Part shown: positions 41,829-51,009 of the stretch, piece by piece
How positions within the stretch are numbered: the stretch's first letter is position 1
How the letters are laid out: each line of letters starts with the position of its first letter
Origin: an uncultured Lachnospiraceae bacterium
Lineage (GTDB): Bacteria; Bacillota; Clostridia; Lachnospirales; Lachnospiraceae
DNA: 64,000 nt
NCBI GenBank assembly: GCA_910578115.1
Contig: CAJTPO010000022.1
Location: 7,036-71,035 of the forward strand
Reading direction: 5' to 3'
Position numbers and translations under genes: made by a program
The notes under the pieces: model-generated
Told to the model about the DNA's origin: nothing
The model's input: the letters and a program-made list of their open reading frames with translations, nothing else
The model's database searches: none

Positions 41829-43454
41829 TTAGTCCGGCCTGTTTTTATTTTGCAATGCAGCCTCCACAAACCCTTTAAACAGCGGATGCGGCCTGTTGGG
41901 CCGGGATTTCAATTCCGGATGGGCCTGGGTTGCGATAAAGAAGGGATGCTCCGGCAGTTCGCACATTTCCACGATGCGTCCGTCCGGGGACAATCCCGAC
42001 AGCTTCATGCCCTTTTCCGTAAGCACTGCGCGGTAATCGTTGTTGACTTCGTAGCGATGCCTGTGCCTCTCGTGGATCGTCTCCTCTCCGTACAGCGCAT
42101 AGGATTTGGACGTCTTGTCCAGTACGCAGGGATAAGAACCGAGGCGCAGCGTGCCGCCGATATCTTCCACACCGTTCTGATCCGGCATAAGGGCGATCAC
42201 CGGATGGGTCGTAGAAGGATTCAGCTCTATGCTGTGTGCGTCGTTGTAGGACAGCACGTTTCTCGCAAATTCCACGATCGCCAGCTGCATACCGAGACAG
42301 AGGCCGAGGAACGGGATCTTGTTGACTCTTGCATGGGTGATGGCGTAAATCTTGCCGTCGATACCCCTGTCGCCGAAGCCGCCCGGTACCAGAATGCCGT
42401 TCACGCCCTCGAGCAGTGTTCCCACATTGTCGGCTGTCACCGTTTCGGAATCTACCCAGCGGATGTTGACGACACAGTGGTTGGAGATGCCGCCGTGTTT
42501 TAATGCTTCCACCACACTGATATAAGCGTCGTGCAGCTGTGTATATTTGCCGACCAAAGCCACTGTCACCTCGTCGGTAGGGCTTCTGAGAGATTCCACC
42601 ATAGCCGTCCAGTCTGCCAGATCGGGTTCCGGACAATCCAGTTTCAGGCATTCGCACGCCACCTGGGCCAGATGCTCCTTCTCCATGGCAAGGGGAGCTT
42701 CGTATAAGTGAACCACGTCCAGATTCTGCAGTACCCGGTTGCTTGGTACGTTACAGAAAAGAGCGATCTTGTCCTTTAATCCCTGATCAAGTGCGTGTTC
42801 GCTGCGGCATACGATGATGTCCGGCTGGATCCCCATGCCCTGCAGCTCCTTGACGCTGGCCTGGGTGGGCTTGGTCTTCATCTCCTGAGAAGCGCTCAGA
42901 TAGGGGATCAGGGTCACGTGGATCAGGATCGCGTTGTCGCGGCCGACCTCATGCTGGAACTGTCGGATGGACTCCAGGAAAGGCTGGCTCTCGATGTCGC
43001 CCACCGTGCCGCCCACCTCGATAATGGCGATCCGGGTATCTTCATCAGTGAAATTGCGGTAGAAGCGGCTCTTGATCTCATTCGTGATGTGGGGGATCAC
43101 CTGTACCGTGCCGCCGCCGTAATCGCCGCGGCGCTCTTTCTGCAGAACGGACCAGTAGACCTTACCCGTAGTCACGTTGGAGTTCTTGCCCAGATTTTCG
43201 TCGATGAAACGTTCATAATGACCCAGGTCCAGATCGGTCTCCGTGCCGTCCTCCGTGACGAACACCTCGCCGTGCTGGATGGGATTCATTGTGCCGGGAT
43301 CGATATTGATATAGGGGTCAAATTTCTGCATCGTGACTTTATAGCCCCGTGCTTTCAGTAATCTTCCTAAGGAAGCGGCCGTGATGCCTTTACCGAGACC
43401 GGAGACAACGCCGCCTGTTACGAATACGTACTTAACTGCCATTCCTTTATCCAT
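41829..43454 (-). CDS. pyrG: CTP synthase
   Basis: 541 residues from ATG 43454; ATG 43442 (MAVKYVFVTGG, the usual start of the family) is equally possible, and both have AAAGG unusually close. Makes CTP from UTP, ATP and glutamine. Synthetase domain: VTGGVVSGLGKGITAASLGR, and QKFDPYINIDPGTMNP. Glutaminase domain: nucleophile Cys in FLGLCLGMQLAIVEF and the His/Glu pair in TQAHPELKSRP. Full length, monocistronic, core pyrimidine gene. Confidence 0.96.
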   Translation of the reverse strand: MDKGMAVKYVFVTGGVVSGLGKGITAASLGRLLKARGYKVTMQKFDPYINIDPGTMNPIQHGEVFVTEDGTETDLDLGHYERFIDENLGKNSNVTTGKVYWSVLQKERRGDYGGGTVQVIPHITNEIKSRFYRNFTDEDTRIAIIEVGGTVGDIESQPFLESIRQFQHEVGRDNAILIHVTLIPYLSASQEMKTKPTQASVKELQGMGIQPDIIVCRSEHALDQGLKDKIALFCNVPSNRVLQNLDVVHLYEAPLAMEKEHLAQVACECLKLDCPEPDLADWTAMVESLRSPTDEVTVALVGKYTQLHDAYISVVEALKHGGISNHCVVNIRWVDSETVTADNVGTLLEGVNGILVPGGFGDRGIDGKIYAITHARVNKIPFLGLCLGMQLAIVEFARNVLSYNDAHSIELNPSTTHPVIALMPDQNGVEDIGGTLRLGSYPCVLDKTSKSYALYGEETIHERHRHRYEVNNDYRAVLTEKGMKLSGLSPDGRIVEMCELPEHPFFIATQAHPELKSRPNRPHPLFKGFVEAALQNKNRPD

Positions 43455-43517
43455 GCCTTTCTGTAATCTGTAAATTGTTTGCTGTATGCCGTTCCTGAAA
43501 AAAACAATATAAAAGCA

Positions 43518-43802
43518 TTATACAATGGACGGAGTGGAAAAATCTACTGATACGTTGAAATTTTGTGAAATCTCGGTAAGTTCTTTTTCAGTATAGCCGT
43601 AGGACAGGATCTGTTCTTTCGTGGCGCCGGCTTTGAGCATCCGTTTTATGGCGTTGGTGCGCTCTTCTTCGATACCCTGTTCGATACCTTTTTCAATGCC
43701 TTTTTCAATGCCTTTTGCTTCAATATTTTCTGACAGGTTGCACATAGTCTGTATCCTCCCTTCTAAATCGGCGGTCATTATCATTCCGTAAGATTCATCC
43801 AT
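43518..43802 (-). pseudogene. C-terminal remnant of an Rpn/PD-(D/E)XK transposase-like gene
   Basis: About 94 codons from ATG 43802. It contains CNLSENIEAKGIEKGIEKGI and then a basic helical end (KRMLKAGATKEQILSYGY), the standard tail of Rpn-family recombination-promoting nucleases; the nuclease domain is absent. The GIEKGIEKGIEQGIEEE run is encoded by 12-bp tandem repeats. The ATG has AAGGA upstream, so a short protein could still be made. Confidence 0.6.
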
Positions 43803-43915
43803 GATGCGGGTCCTTCCATCTAGCATTATTATACTTGATTCCAGAAACAATAGCAATAAGGGCAATAGCCCTGTAACTGACAAACCCGGCATGGACCCGG
43901 GCTTTCCGGTTCCCG

Positions 43916-43944
43916 TTGTGTTTCGTTGTGATCTGCCCTATAAT
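43916..43944 (+). promoter_or_regulatory. Promoter of the APH-like kinase gene
   Basis: TTGTGT and TATAAT with a 17-base spacer, about 115 bases before the start codon. Confidence 0.5.
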
Positions 43945-44060
43945 GATCTCAGGCATTGAAGACATAAACGCCGGGCGGCATGTTTGGTTTGCCGGCCGGG
44001 CAGCATATACTGACATATGGTGCAGTGGGTTGCAGGAAAGGGAGAAAAAGGAAGGAAATC

Positions 44061-44858
44061 ATGTTTTTACCGGAAAAAATACGAGGACTGGTCAGGGACG
44101 AACCGTTTCAGAAGGACGGGATCGGAATGTCCGGATCGACGGTCCTGATGTTTCATGATAAGGTTTTGAAGATTCAGCAGTGCAGTGAGGAAGCCGAAAA
44201 CGAGTACCGCATGATGAAATATCTGCAGGGCAGGGTGCCTGTACCGGAGGTGTATGCCTGTGAAACAGAAGAGAACAGGATGTATCTGCTGATGCGTAAA
44301 TGTACCGGTCGGATGGCGTGCAGCGGCGCATACAGGAAGGATTGGAATGCCCTGTGCGGACTGCTGGCGAACAGTTTGAAAACGTTATGGAGTGTTGACG
44401 TGTCCGACTGTCCCTGCGACCAGCGGTTATGCCGCAAACTTGCGCAGGCGGCCCGGAATGTGGAGGCCGGCCAGGTGGATCTTGACAATGTGGAGCCGGA
44501 TACTTTCGGGGAGGGAGGCTTTCGGGATCCGGAAGATTTGCTGCAGTGGCTGTACGACCATATGCCGGAGGAGGAGCCTGTCTTATCTCACGGCGATCTG
44601 TGCCTGCCCAATGTATTCGGCATGGATGAGCGGGTGACGGGCTATATCGACCTGGGCAGGGCCGGCACAGCCGATAAATGGTGCGATATTGCCCTGTGCT
44701 GCCGCAGCCTGTTTCATAATTTCAACGGAAAATACAGTGACAGCTCTGTTGGCCGTATGCCTGTGGAGTTTGATGTCAGCCAGTTCTTTTCTTTGCTGGG
44801 TCTGGAGCCTGACTGGCAGAAAATACGGTATTATATCCTGTTGGATGAATTATTTTAG
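44061..44858 (+). CDS. Aminoglycoside phosphotransferase-like kinase
   Basis: 265 residues from ATG 44061 (AAGGAAGGAAATC upstream); 27 extra in-frame codons lack support. Size and motifs fit the APH(3-prime) group: catalytic loop LSHGDLCLPNVF (H-G-D-x-x-x-x-N) and metal loop GYIDLGRAGTADKWCDIAL. The ATP-site lysine is likely in KVLKIQ. Whether it inactivates aminoglycosides or acts on another small molecule cannot be read from sequence. It stands alone between the Rpn remnant and ftsH. Confidence 0.78.
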   Translation: MFLPEKIRGLVRDEPFQKDGIGMSGSTVLMFHDKVLKIQQCSEEAENEYRMMKYLQGRVPVPEVYACETEENRMYLLMRKCTGRMACSGAYRKDWNALCGLLANSLKTLWSVDVSDCPCDQRLCRKLAQAARNVEAGQVDLDNVEPDTFGEGGFRDPEDLLQWLYDHMPEEEPVLSHGDLCLPNVFGMDERVTGYIDLGRAGTADKWCDIALCCRSLFHNFNGKYSDSSVGRMPVEFDVSQFFSLLGLEPDWQKIRYYILLDELF

Positions 44859-44927
44859 TCTCTGTTCCAATAATAATCAACAAAATATGTTAAACAGTAT
44901 CTTAAAACAGTAACAGTTCAGCCCGGA

Positions 44928-44952
44928 TTTTGTATTTATACAAAACTTTTTT
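44928..44952 (+). terminator. Weak terminator after the APH-like gene
   Basis: TTTTGTAT and ATACAAAA arms followed by CTTTTTT. AT-only stem, so modest strength. Confidence 0.4.
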
Positions 44953-44963
44953 GGCGGCAAACC

Positions 44964-44992
44964 TTGCTAAAATTGTAAATAGATTTTATAAT
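44964..44992 (+). promoter_or_regulatory. ftsH promoter
   Basis: TTGCTA and TATAAT with a 17-base spacer; leader of about 95 bases before the ATG. Confidence 0.6.
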
Positions 44993-45094
44993 TCTTTAAT
45001 ACTTGTGTCCGCAAATTCATAATTCTATTATTGATTTATGAATGCGCGTACCTTATATTTTATATAGAGAGAAAACAGAAAGTGAGGATTCCTC

Positions 45095-47380
45095 ATGGAT
45101 GATAATTTAAATCAATACGAAGGTGGTCCCGGCGGTCCCGGCAACGGCTCCGGCGGCCCGGGAGGGCCGGGAGGCCCCGGTGGTTCCGGCAGCAGCGGCA
45201 ACGATCCCCGGAAACAGAGCCTGATCATGCTGGCGGTGGCGGCCATCGTCACCCTTTTATGCATCAGCATGTTCATGAAGATGATGACCGGTGCTACCAA
45301 TCAGGAGATTTCCTACAATGCCTTTATCGAGATGATCGAGAAGGAACAGATCGAGAGTGTCACGGTAGAATCCGACAGAGTTGTCATTTATCCGAAGCAG
45401 GCGGAGACGAAATCCCCTTTTGCGTACGGCTACGGTCTGGGTACGATGACTTACTATACCGGTAAGATGGAAGACGACGACACACTGACCAGGCGCCTGC
45501 TGGAAAAGGATATCGAGACCAACAAACCGACCTCCGACAGTTCCAGCATCATTATGACGGTGCTGCTCTATTATGTGCTTCCGATCCTGCTGATGTGGGG
45601 ATTGATGAGCCTGCTCTTCCGGCGGATGGGCGGCAGAGGCGGCCCAATGGGCGTTGGCAAGAGTACCGCCAAGGCTTACGTGCAGAAAGAGACCGGCATC
45701 ACCTTTAAGGATGTGGCAGGGGAAGATGAGGCCAAGGAATCACTGGTGGAGGTGGTGGATTTCCTCCACAACCCCGGCAAATATTCCAAGATCGGTGCCA
45801 GACTGCCCAAAGGGGCGCTTCTGGTAGGACCGCCCGGAACAGGTAAGACACTGTTGGCCAAGGCAGTGGCGGGAGAGGCGCATGTGCCCTTTTTCTCCCT
45901 GTCCGGTTCGGATTTTATAGAATTATATGTAGGTGTGGGTGCATCCCGTGTGCGTGATCTGTTCAGGGAAGCGGAGAAGAACGCGCCCTGTATCGTGTTT
46001 ATCGACGAGATCGACGCCATCGGCCGCAGCAGGGATTCCAAGTACGGCGGCGGTAACGAGGAGAGAGAACAGACGCTGAACCAGCTGCTGTCCGAGATGG
46101 ACGGTTTCGACGGCAAGAAGGGGATCATCATCCTGGCGGCCACCAACAGGCCGGAGATCCTGGATAAGGCGCTTCTGCGTCCGGGCCGTTTCGACCGCAG
46201 GATCATCGTGGACAAACCGGATTTAAAAGGCCGTGTGGAAATCCTGAAAGTACATGCCAAGGATGTGCGTATGGATGAGACCGTGGATCTGAATGAGATC
46301 GCGCTGGCGACCTCCGGTGCGGTGGGATCCGATCTGGCGAACATGATCAATGAGGCGGCCATCAATGCCGTCAAGACAGGCAGAGAGTATGTCAATCAGA
46401 AGGATCTGTTCGACGCAGTGGAGCAGGTCCTTGTGGGCAAAGAGAAAAAGGACCGTATCATGAGTAAGGAAGAGCGCAAGATCGTTTCCTATCATGAGGT
46501 GGGCCATGCGCTGGTAAGCGCGCTGCAGAAAAATTCGGAACCGGTACAGAAGATCACCATCGTGCCAAGAACCATGGGAGCGCTGGGGTATGTCATGCAC
46601 GTACCGGAAGAAGAGAAATACCTGAACACGGAAGCGGAGCTGCGGGAACGTCTGGTGGGACTGCTGGGAGGCCGTGCGGCGGAGGAGATCGTCTTCGATA
46701 CCGTCACCACGGGAGCGGCCAACGATATCGAGCAGGCCACGAGCATTGCCCGCAACATGATCACACGCTTCGGTATGAGCAAGAAATTCGGCCTGATGGG
46801 GCTGGCGACGGTGGAAAGCCAGTATCTGGACGGCAGGGCATCCCTGACCTGTTCCGATGTGACGGCGGCGGATATTGATACGGAAGTGATGAAGATGCTG
46901 CGTGACAGCTACAAGCAGGCCAAGAAGCTGTTGAAGGAAAACCGCGAGATCATGGATAAACTGGCGGCACACCTGATCGAGAAAGAGACCATTACCGGCA
47001 AGGAATTTATGAAGATCTTCCGTAAGGAGAAAGGACTTCCGGAGCCGGAAGAGGAGGAGAACGGGAACGGCGCGGCCAAAAAGGAGACGCAGCCGGCACA
47101 GCAGAATCCGGCAGCGGGCAGTGCCGAGCCGGAGAAACAGCCTGTATATGGGCAGCCGGCGTCAGGACAGAGCGCTGTAGAAGGCAGTCCGGCCTCGGAT
47201 CAAAATTCCGATGCGGCGCAAAACCGGCAGGAGCAGGCTTCCGATTCCGGCATGCAGGAGCAGACGCCGGAGACGCAGAAAGAACAGGAACAGCCGTGGA
47301 GGCCGCCCTGTCAGCCGCAGCCGGAGAACAGAGGCGTCTTTTCACAGGCGCCGGAACCGCGGGACGACCATAAACATTAA
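45095..47380 (+). CDS. ftsH: ATP-dependent zinc metalloprotease FtsH
   Basis: 761 residues, longer than the usual 600-650. Residues 9-36 are a Gly-Pro-Ser-rich segment (GGPGGPGGPGG) before TM1 (about 43-63); TM2 at about 150-175. AAA+ domain: Walker A GPPGTGKT at about 245-252, Walker B CIVFIDEIDAIG, and the arginine-finger region ALLRPGRFDRR. Zinc site HEVGH at about 467-471. From about residue 640 a Gln/Pro/Glu-rich tail of some 120 residues is added. Degrades misfolded membrane and regulatory proteins at the membrane. Own promoter and terminator; the N-terminal glycine run and the tail are lineage-type extensions. Confidence 0.96.
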   Translation: MDDNLNQYEGGPGGPGNGSGGPGGPGGPGGSGSSGNDPRKQSLIMLAVAAIVTLLCISMFMKMMTGATNQEISYNAFIEMIEKEQIESVTVESDRVVIYPKQAETKSPFAYGYGLGTMTYYTGKMEDDDTLTRRLLEKDIETNKPTSDSSSIIMTVLLYYVLPILLMWGLMSLLFRRMGGRGGPMGVGKSTAKAYVQKETGITFKDVAGEDEAKESLVEVVDFLHNPGKYSKIGARLPKGALLVGPPGTGKTLLAKAVAGEAHVPFFSLSGSDFIELYVGVGASRVRDLFREAEKNAPCIVFIDEIDAIGRSRDSKYGGGNEEREQTLNQLLSEMDGFDGKKGIIILAATNRPEILDKALLRPGRFDRRIIVDKPDLKGRVEILKVHAKDVRMDETVDLNEIALATSGAVGSDLANMINEAAINAVKTGREYVNQKDLFDAVEQVLVGKEKKDRIMSKEERKIVSYHEVGHALVSALQKNSEPVQKITIVPRTMGALGYVMHVPEEEKYLNTEAELRERLVGLLGGRAAEEIVFDTVTTGAANDIEQATSIARNMITRFGMSKKFGLMGLATVESQYLDGRASLTCSDVTAADIDTEVMKMLRDSYKQAKKLLKENREIMDKLAAHLIEKETITGKEFMKIFRKEKGLPEPEEEENGNGAAKKETQPAQQNPAAGSAEPEKQPVYGQPASGQSAVEGSPASDQNSDAAQNRQEQASDSGMQEQTPETQKEQEQPWRPPCQPQPENRGVFSQAPEPRDDHKH

Positions 47381-47407
47381 GAACCTGCGGCGTAGGAAAG
47401 AATAAGA

Positions 47408-47446
47408 GGCAAAGTCATATCAGCAGCTGACTTTGCCTTCTCTTTA
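47408..47446 (+). terminator. ftsH terminator
   Basis: GGCAAAGTCA and TGACTTTGCC arms with a 10-base loop, followed by TTCTCTTTATAA. Confidence 0.8.
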
Positions 47447-47467
47447 TAACAGTAAGGAAAGCATGCC

Positions 47468-49351
47468 ATGTTTAACTTTGAAGAAGAATTGAAGAAACTG
47501 CCGAATGCTCCGGGTGTGTACCTGATGCACGATGCGGGCGACACGATCATCTATGTGGGCAAGGCCGTGAATCTGCACAGCCGGGTGCGCTCCTATTTCC
47601 GCAGGATCGTGGGCAGAGGGCCGCAGATTGACAGGATGGTGGAACAGATCGCCCGCTTTGAGTATATCGTGACGGACTCCGAGCTGGAGGCGCTGGTGCT
47701 GGAGAATAACCTGATCAAGGAATACAGCCCGAAGTACAACACGATGCTCAAGGACGACAAAACCTATCCTTATATCAAAGTGACTATGGGGGAGGAATTC
47801 CCGCGGATCCTTTTTTCCAGAGAGATGAAGAAGGACCGTTCCCGGTATTTCGGGCCGTATACGAGTGCGGCGGCGGTGAAGGATACCATCGATCTGATGA
47901 ACAAGCTCTACCAGCTAAAGACCTGCAACCGCAGGCTGCCGCGGGATATCGGCCTCGAGCGGCCCTGCCTGAATTACCATATCAAGCAGTGTCTGGCTCC
48001 CTGTCAGGGGTATATCGACAGGGAGGCGTACAGGGAGCGCGTGGAACAGGCGCTGGATTTCCTGAACGGCAACTATAAGCCGCTTTTGAAGGAGCTGGAG
48101 GAAAAGATGACGCAGGCGTCCGAGAATCTGGAGTTCGAGGAGGCTATACGGTACAGGGATCTCTACAACAGTGTCAAAAGCGTGGCACAGAAGCAGAAGA
48201 TCACGGACAGCAACGGCGAGGACAAGGATATTCTGGCGCTGGCCAAGGATGAGACGGACGCCGTGGTGCAGGTCTTTTTTGTGCGGGACGGCAAGCTGAT
48301 CGGCAGGGAGCATTTCTATATGACCCATGTGGAGGGGTATGACACGGCGCAGATCCTGCTGGATTTTGTGAAACAGTTTTATGCGGGCACGCCCTATATT
48401 CCCCGGGAATTGATGCTGCAGGAGGAGATCGCGGACATCGAGATCCTGGAAAAGTGGCTGAGCAGCCGTAAAGGCAGCCGGGTCTATCTGCGCGTGCCGA
48501 AGAAGGGAGCCAAAGAAAAGCTGGTGGAGCTGGCGGCCCAGAACGCGCATCTGGTGTTAAGCCAGGACAAGGAGCGGATCAGGCGGGAGGAAGGCCGTAC
48601 CATCGGAGCGATGAAGGAGATCGGGGCACTGCTCCAACTGGAAAATGTGAGCCGTATGGAGGCTTTCGACATTTCCAATATCAGCGGATTCGCCAATGTA
48701 GGTTCCATGGTGGTATTTGAAAAGGGAAAGGCGAAGCGCAGCGACTACCGCAAATTCCGCATTCAGTCGGTATCCGGGCCGGACGATTACGCGTGCATGA
48801 AGGAAGTGCTGACCAGACGTTTCATCCACGGCATGGAGGAGAAGGAGGAGCTGAACCGGAAGGCGATCAACCAGGAGTTCGGCAGCTTCACGAAATTTCC
48901 GGATCTGCTGCTGATGGACGGCGGCAGAGGGCAGGTCAATATCGCGCTGCAGGTGTTGGAGGAGCTGCATCTGGAGATTCCCGTCTGCGGTATGGTCAAG
49001 GACGACAACCACCGCACCAGAGGGCTGTACTATCAGAATGTGGAGATTCCCATTGACACCCACTCAGAAGGGTTTAAGCTGATCACCCGGATTCAGGACG
49101 AGGCGCACCGCTTTGCCATCGAATATCATCGTTCCCTGCGTTCCAAGGCCCAGGTCAAGTCTGTGCTGGACGAGATACCGGGGGTGGGGCCGGCCAGACG
49201 CAAGGCGTTGATGCGGCATTTCGGTTCCATAGGCGAGGTGCGGGAGGCGTCCGTGGAGAAGCTGTGCGAGGTGCCGGAGATACCGGAGCATATCGGACGG
49301 CAGATTTATGCATTTTTTCGGACGGATGCGGAGGACGGGGATCCGCAGTAA
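47468..49351 (+). CDS. uvrC: Excinuclease ABC subunit C
   Basis: 627 residues, ATG with AAGGAAAGC upstream. Makes both incisions in nucleotide excision repair with UvrA and UvrB. N-terminal GIY-YIG nuclease (APGVYLMHDAGDTIIYVGKA), Cys-containing middle (CNRRLPRDIG, CLAPCQGY), UVR domain about residues 200-235 (EEKMTQASENLEFEEAIRYR), C-terminal nuclease (EAFDISNISG, LLLMDGGRGQVN) and a final helix-hairpin-helix (IPGVGPARRKALMRHFGS). Complete. Confidence 0.96.
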   Translation: MFNFEEELKKLPNAPGVYLMHDAGDTIIYVGKAVNLHSRVRSYFRRIVGRGPQIDRMVEQIARFEYIVTDSELEALVLENNLIKEYSPKYNTMLKDDKTYPYIKVTMGEEFPRILFSREMKKDRSRYFGPYTSAAAVKDTIDLMNKLYQLKTCNRRLPRDIGLERPCLNYHIKQCLAPCQGYIDREAYRERVEQALDFLNGNYKPLLKELEEKMTQASENLEFEEAIRYRDLYNSVKSVAQKQKITDSNGEDKDILALAKDETDAVVQVFFVRDGKLIGREHFYMTHVEGYDTAQILLDFVKQFYAGTPYIPRELMLQEEIADIEILEKWLSSRKGSRVYLRVPKKGAKEKLVELAAQNAHLVLSQDKERIRREEGRTIGAMKEIGALLQLENVSRMEAFDISNISGFANVGSMVVFEKGKAKRSDYRKFRIQSVSGPDDYACMKEVLTRRFIHGMEEKEELNRKAINQEFGSFTKFPDLLLMDGGRGQVNIALQVLEELHLEIPVCGMVKDDNHRTRGLYYQNVEIPIDTHSEGFKLITRIQDEAHRFAIEYHRSLRSKAQVKSVLDEIPGVGPARRKALMRHFGSIGEVREASVEKLCEVPEIPEHIGRQIYAFFRTDAEDGDPQ

Positions 49352-49403
49352 CTCCTCAAAATGATAATTAAGTCGGAAAAAATATGTTTCAGAATGAATA
49401 AAA

Positions 49404-49432
49404 TTGACTTAAAGTTCATACAATGATATCAT
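49404..49432 (+). promoter_or_regulatory. Promoter of the DUF4143 ATPase gene
   Basis: TTGACT and TATCAT with a 17-base spacer, about 50 bases before the GTG start. Confidence 0.6.
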
Positions 49433-49482
49433 CAAGGTAAAAGAAGGGAAAAAATGGTTGTTTTGGGCTGTGAGGTGATATC

Positions 49483-50784
49483 GTGCGGAGGAAAATAGAA
49501 GAGAAGCTGTTACGATGGAAAAACGATGAAGAAGGCCGTAGGCCGTTGCTGCTCTACGGCGCACGGCAGGTGGGCAAGACTTTCATCCTGCTGGATTTCG
49601 GGGAGAAGAACTACGAGAATGTAGTCTATATCAATTTGGAGACGAACCGCTCCGTAGCTTCTGTCTTCGAGAATGATATCGCTCCGGGACGGATCATTAC
49701 GCTGCTGGAGGCGATCGTGGGAGAGGAGATCCATCCGGGGAGGACGCTTTTGTTTCTGGATGAGATCCAATCCTGTGAGAGGGCATTGACAAGTCTGAAA
49801 TATTTCTGTGAGCAGGCGCCGGAGTATCATATCGTATCTGCCGGGAGTCTTCTCGGCGTGGCAGTCAACAGGCAGCAGTATTCTTTTCCGGTGGGGAAAG
49901 TGAAGAGCCTGTCCCTGTACCCGCTGGATTTTGAAGAGTTCCTGTGGGCGGTGGGAGAAGAGACGCTGGCGGGGGAGATCCGGGCCTGCTGTGAGGCGCA
50001 CAGGCCGATGATAGAGGCCCTGCATCAAAAGGCGCTGGAGCTGTATCATTATTATCTGATCGTAGGCGGTATGCCTGCTGTTGTCAACGAATACGTCAGC
50101 CGGGGGAAGCTGGTACTGGTGCCGAATATGCAGCATGAGATTCTGGGAAACTATGTGGCGGATATGGCGAAGTACGCTTCTGCGGAGGAGGCGGTCAAGA
50201 TCCGGGCGGCTTTCAATTCCATTCCCGCACAGCTGGCGAAGGATAACAGGAAGTTCCAGTATAAGGTAGTGCAGAGAGGGGCCAGCAGTTCCATGTTCGG
50301 GGCCTCGATCGAGTGGCTGGAGCAGTCCGGTGTGGTTCTGAAATGTAAGAGGATCCTGCATGGAGAGGATCCGATCTCCGTCTATGAAGATCTCTCGTCT
50401 TTCAAATTATATATGGGTGATGTGGGGCTTCTGGTGGCCAAATCCGGGCTGTCCCTGCAGACGATCCTGCTGGGGGAGGCCAATACCTTTATGGGAGCCG
50501 TGACGGAGAACTATCTTACGGTTCAGCTGGCGGCCATGGGGTACGGGATCTATTACTGGGCGCCCGAGAACAGCCAGGCGGAGCTTGACTTTGTGCTGCA
50601 GGCAGGCGGACAGGTGACAGCAATCGAGAGTAAGCGCGGCACTCACAACAGATCCAGAAGCCTGGGCATGTTTATCCAGAAATATAAGCCGGGCCGGGCG
50701 ATCCGGTTTTCGGAAGAAAATTTTTACAATACGGAGTCGGTGGAGGCGTTGCCTTTGTATGCGGCGTTCTGTCTTGGGGACTGA
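49483..50784 (+). CDS. AAA+ ATPase with DUF4143 domain
   Basis: 433 residues starting at GTG with GAGGTGATATC upstream. N-terminal ATPase: Walker A LYGARQVGKT, Walker B LLFLDEIQSCE, and sensor region VSAGSLLGVA. The C-terminal half is the DUF4143 domain with nuclease-like ENYLTVQLAAMGYGIYYWAP, ELDFVLQ and AIESKRG, recalling a PD-(D/E)XK core. These proteins are common in anaerobes and often number many per genome; function is not established. Monocistronic. Confidence 0.85.
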   Translation: MRRKIEEKLLRWKNDEEGRRPLLLYGARQVGKTFILLDFGEKNYENVVYINLETNRSVASVFENDIAPGRIITLLEAIVGEEIHPGRTLLFLDEIQSCERALTSLKYFCEQAPEYHIVSAGSLLGVAVNRQQYSFPVGKVKSLSLYPLDFEEFLWAVGEETLAGEIRACCEAHRPMIEALHQKALELYHYYLIVGGMPAVVNEYVSRGKLVLVPNMQHEILGNYVADMAKYASAEEAVKIRAAFNSIPAQLAKDNRKFQYKVVQRGASSSMFGASIEWLEQSGVVLKCKRILHGEDPISVYEDLSSFKLYMGDVGLLVAKSGLSLQTILLGEANTFMGAVTENYLTVQLAAMGYGIYYWAPENSQAELDFVLQAGGQVTAIESKRGTHNRSRSLGMFIQKYKPGRAIRFSEENFYNTESVEALPLYAAFCLGD

Positions 50785-50886
50785 AATCGTAGCTCATCGG
50801 TCGGATGCCCTGCTGCGGGGTGCCAGGTACCGTGACGCATAACGATCTCCTGTCAATAATGCGGCGCAGTAGTTTTATCAGATGAA

Positions 50887-50915
50887 TTGCGAACCGCCTT
50901 TTTGTATGTTAGAAT
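50887..50915 (+). promoter_or_regulatory. hprK promoter
   Basis: TTGCGA and TAGAAT with a 17-base spacer. A leader of about 90 bases follows, containing the inverted repeat CATTTGCA / TGCAAATG at 50930-50961. Confidence 0.55.
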
Positions 50916-51009
50916 AGGACATGGAACGGCATTTGCATAACTTTGCGGTTTGGTGCAAATGGACTGTGCAGGCTGCGGCAAGACAAGATACGGGAGGTAA
51001 GGAGAGGGT

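Noticed and set aside
43660..43735. Short tandem repeats considered as a CRISPR-like or satellite array
   Set aside because: They are 12-bp coding repeats for the GIEKGIE run of the Rpn tail, with no spacers.
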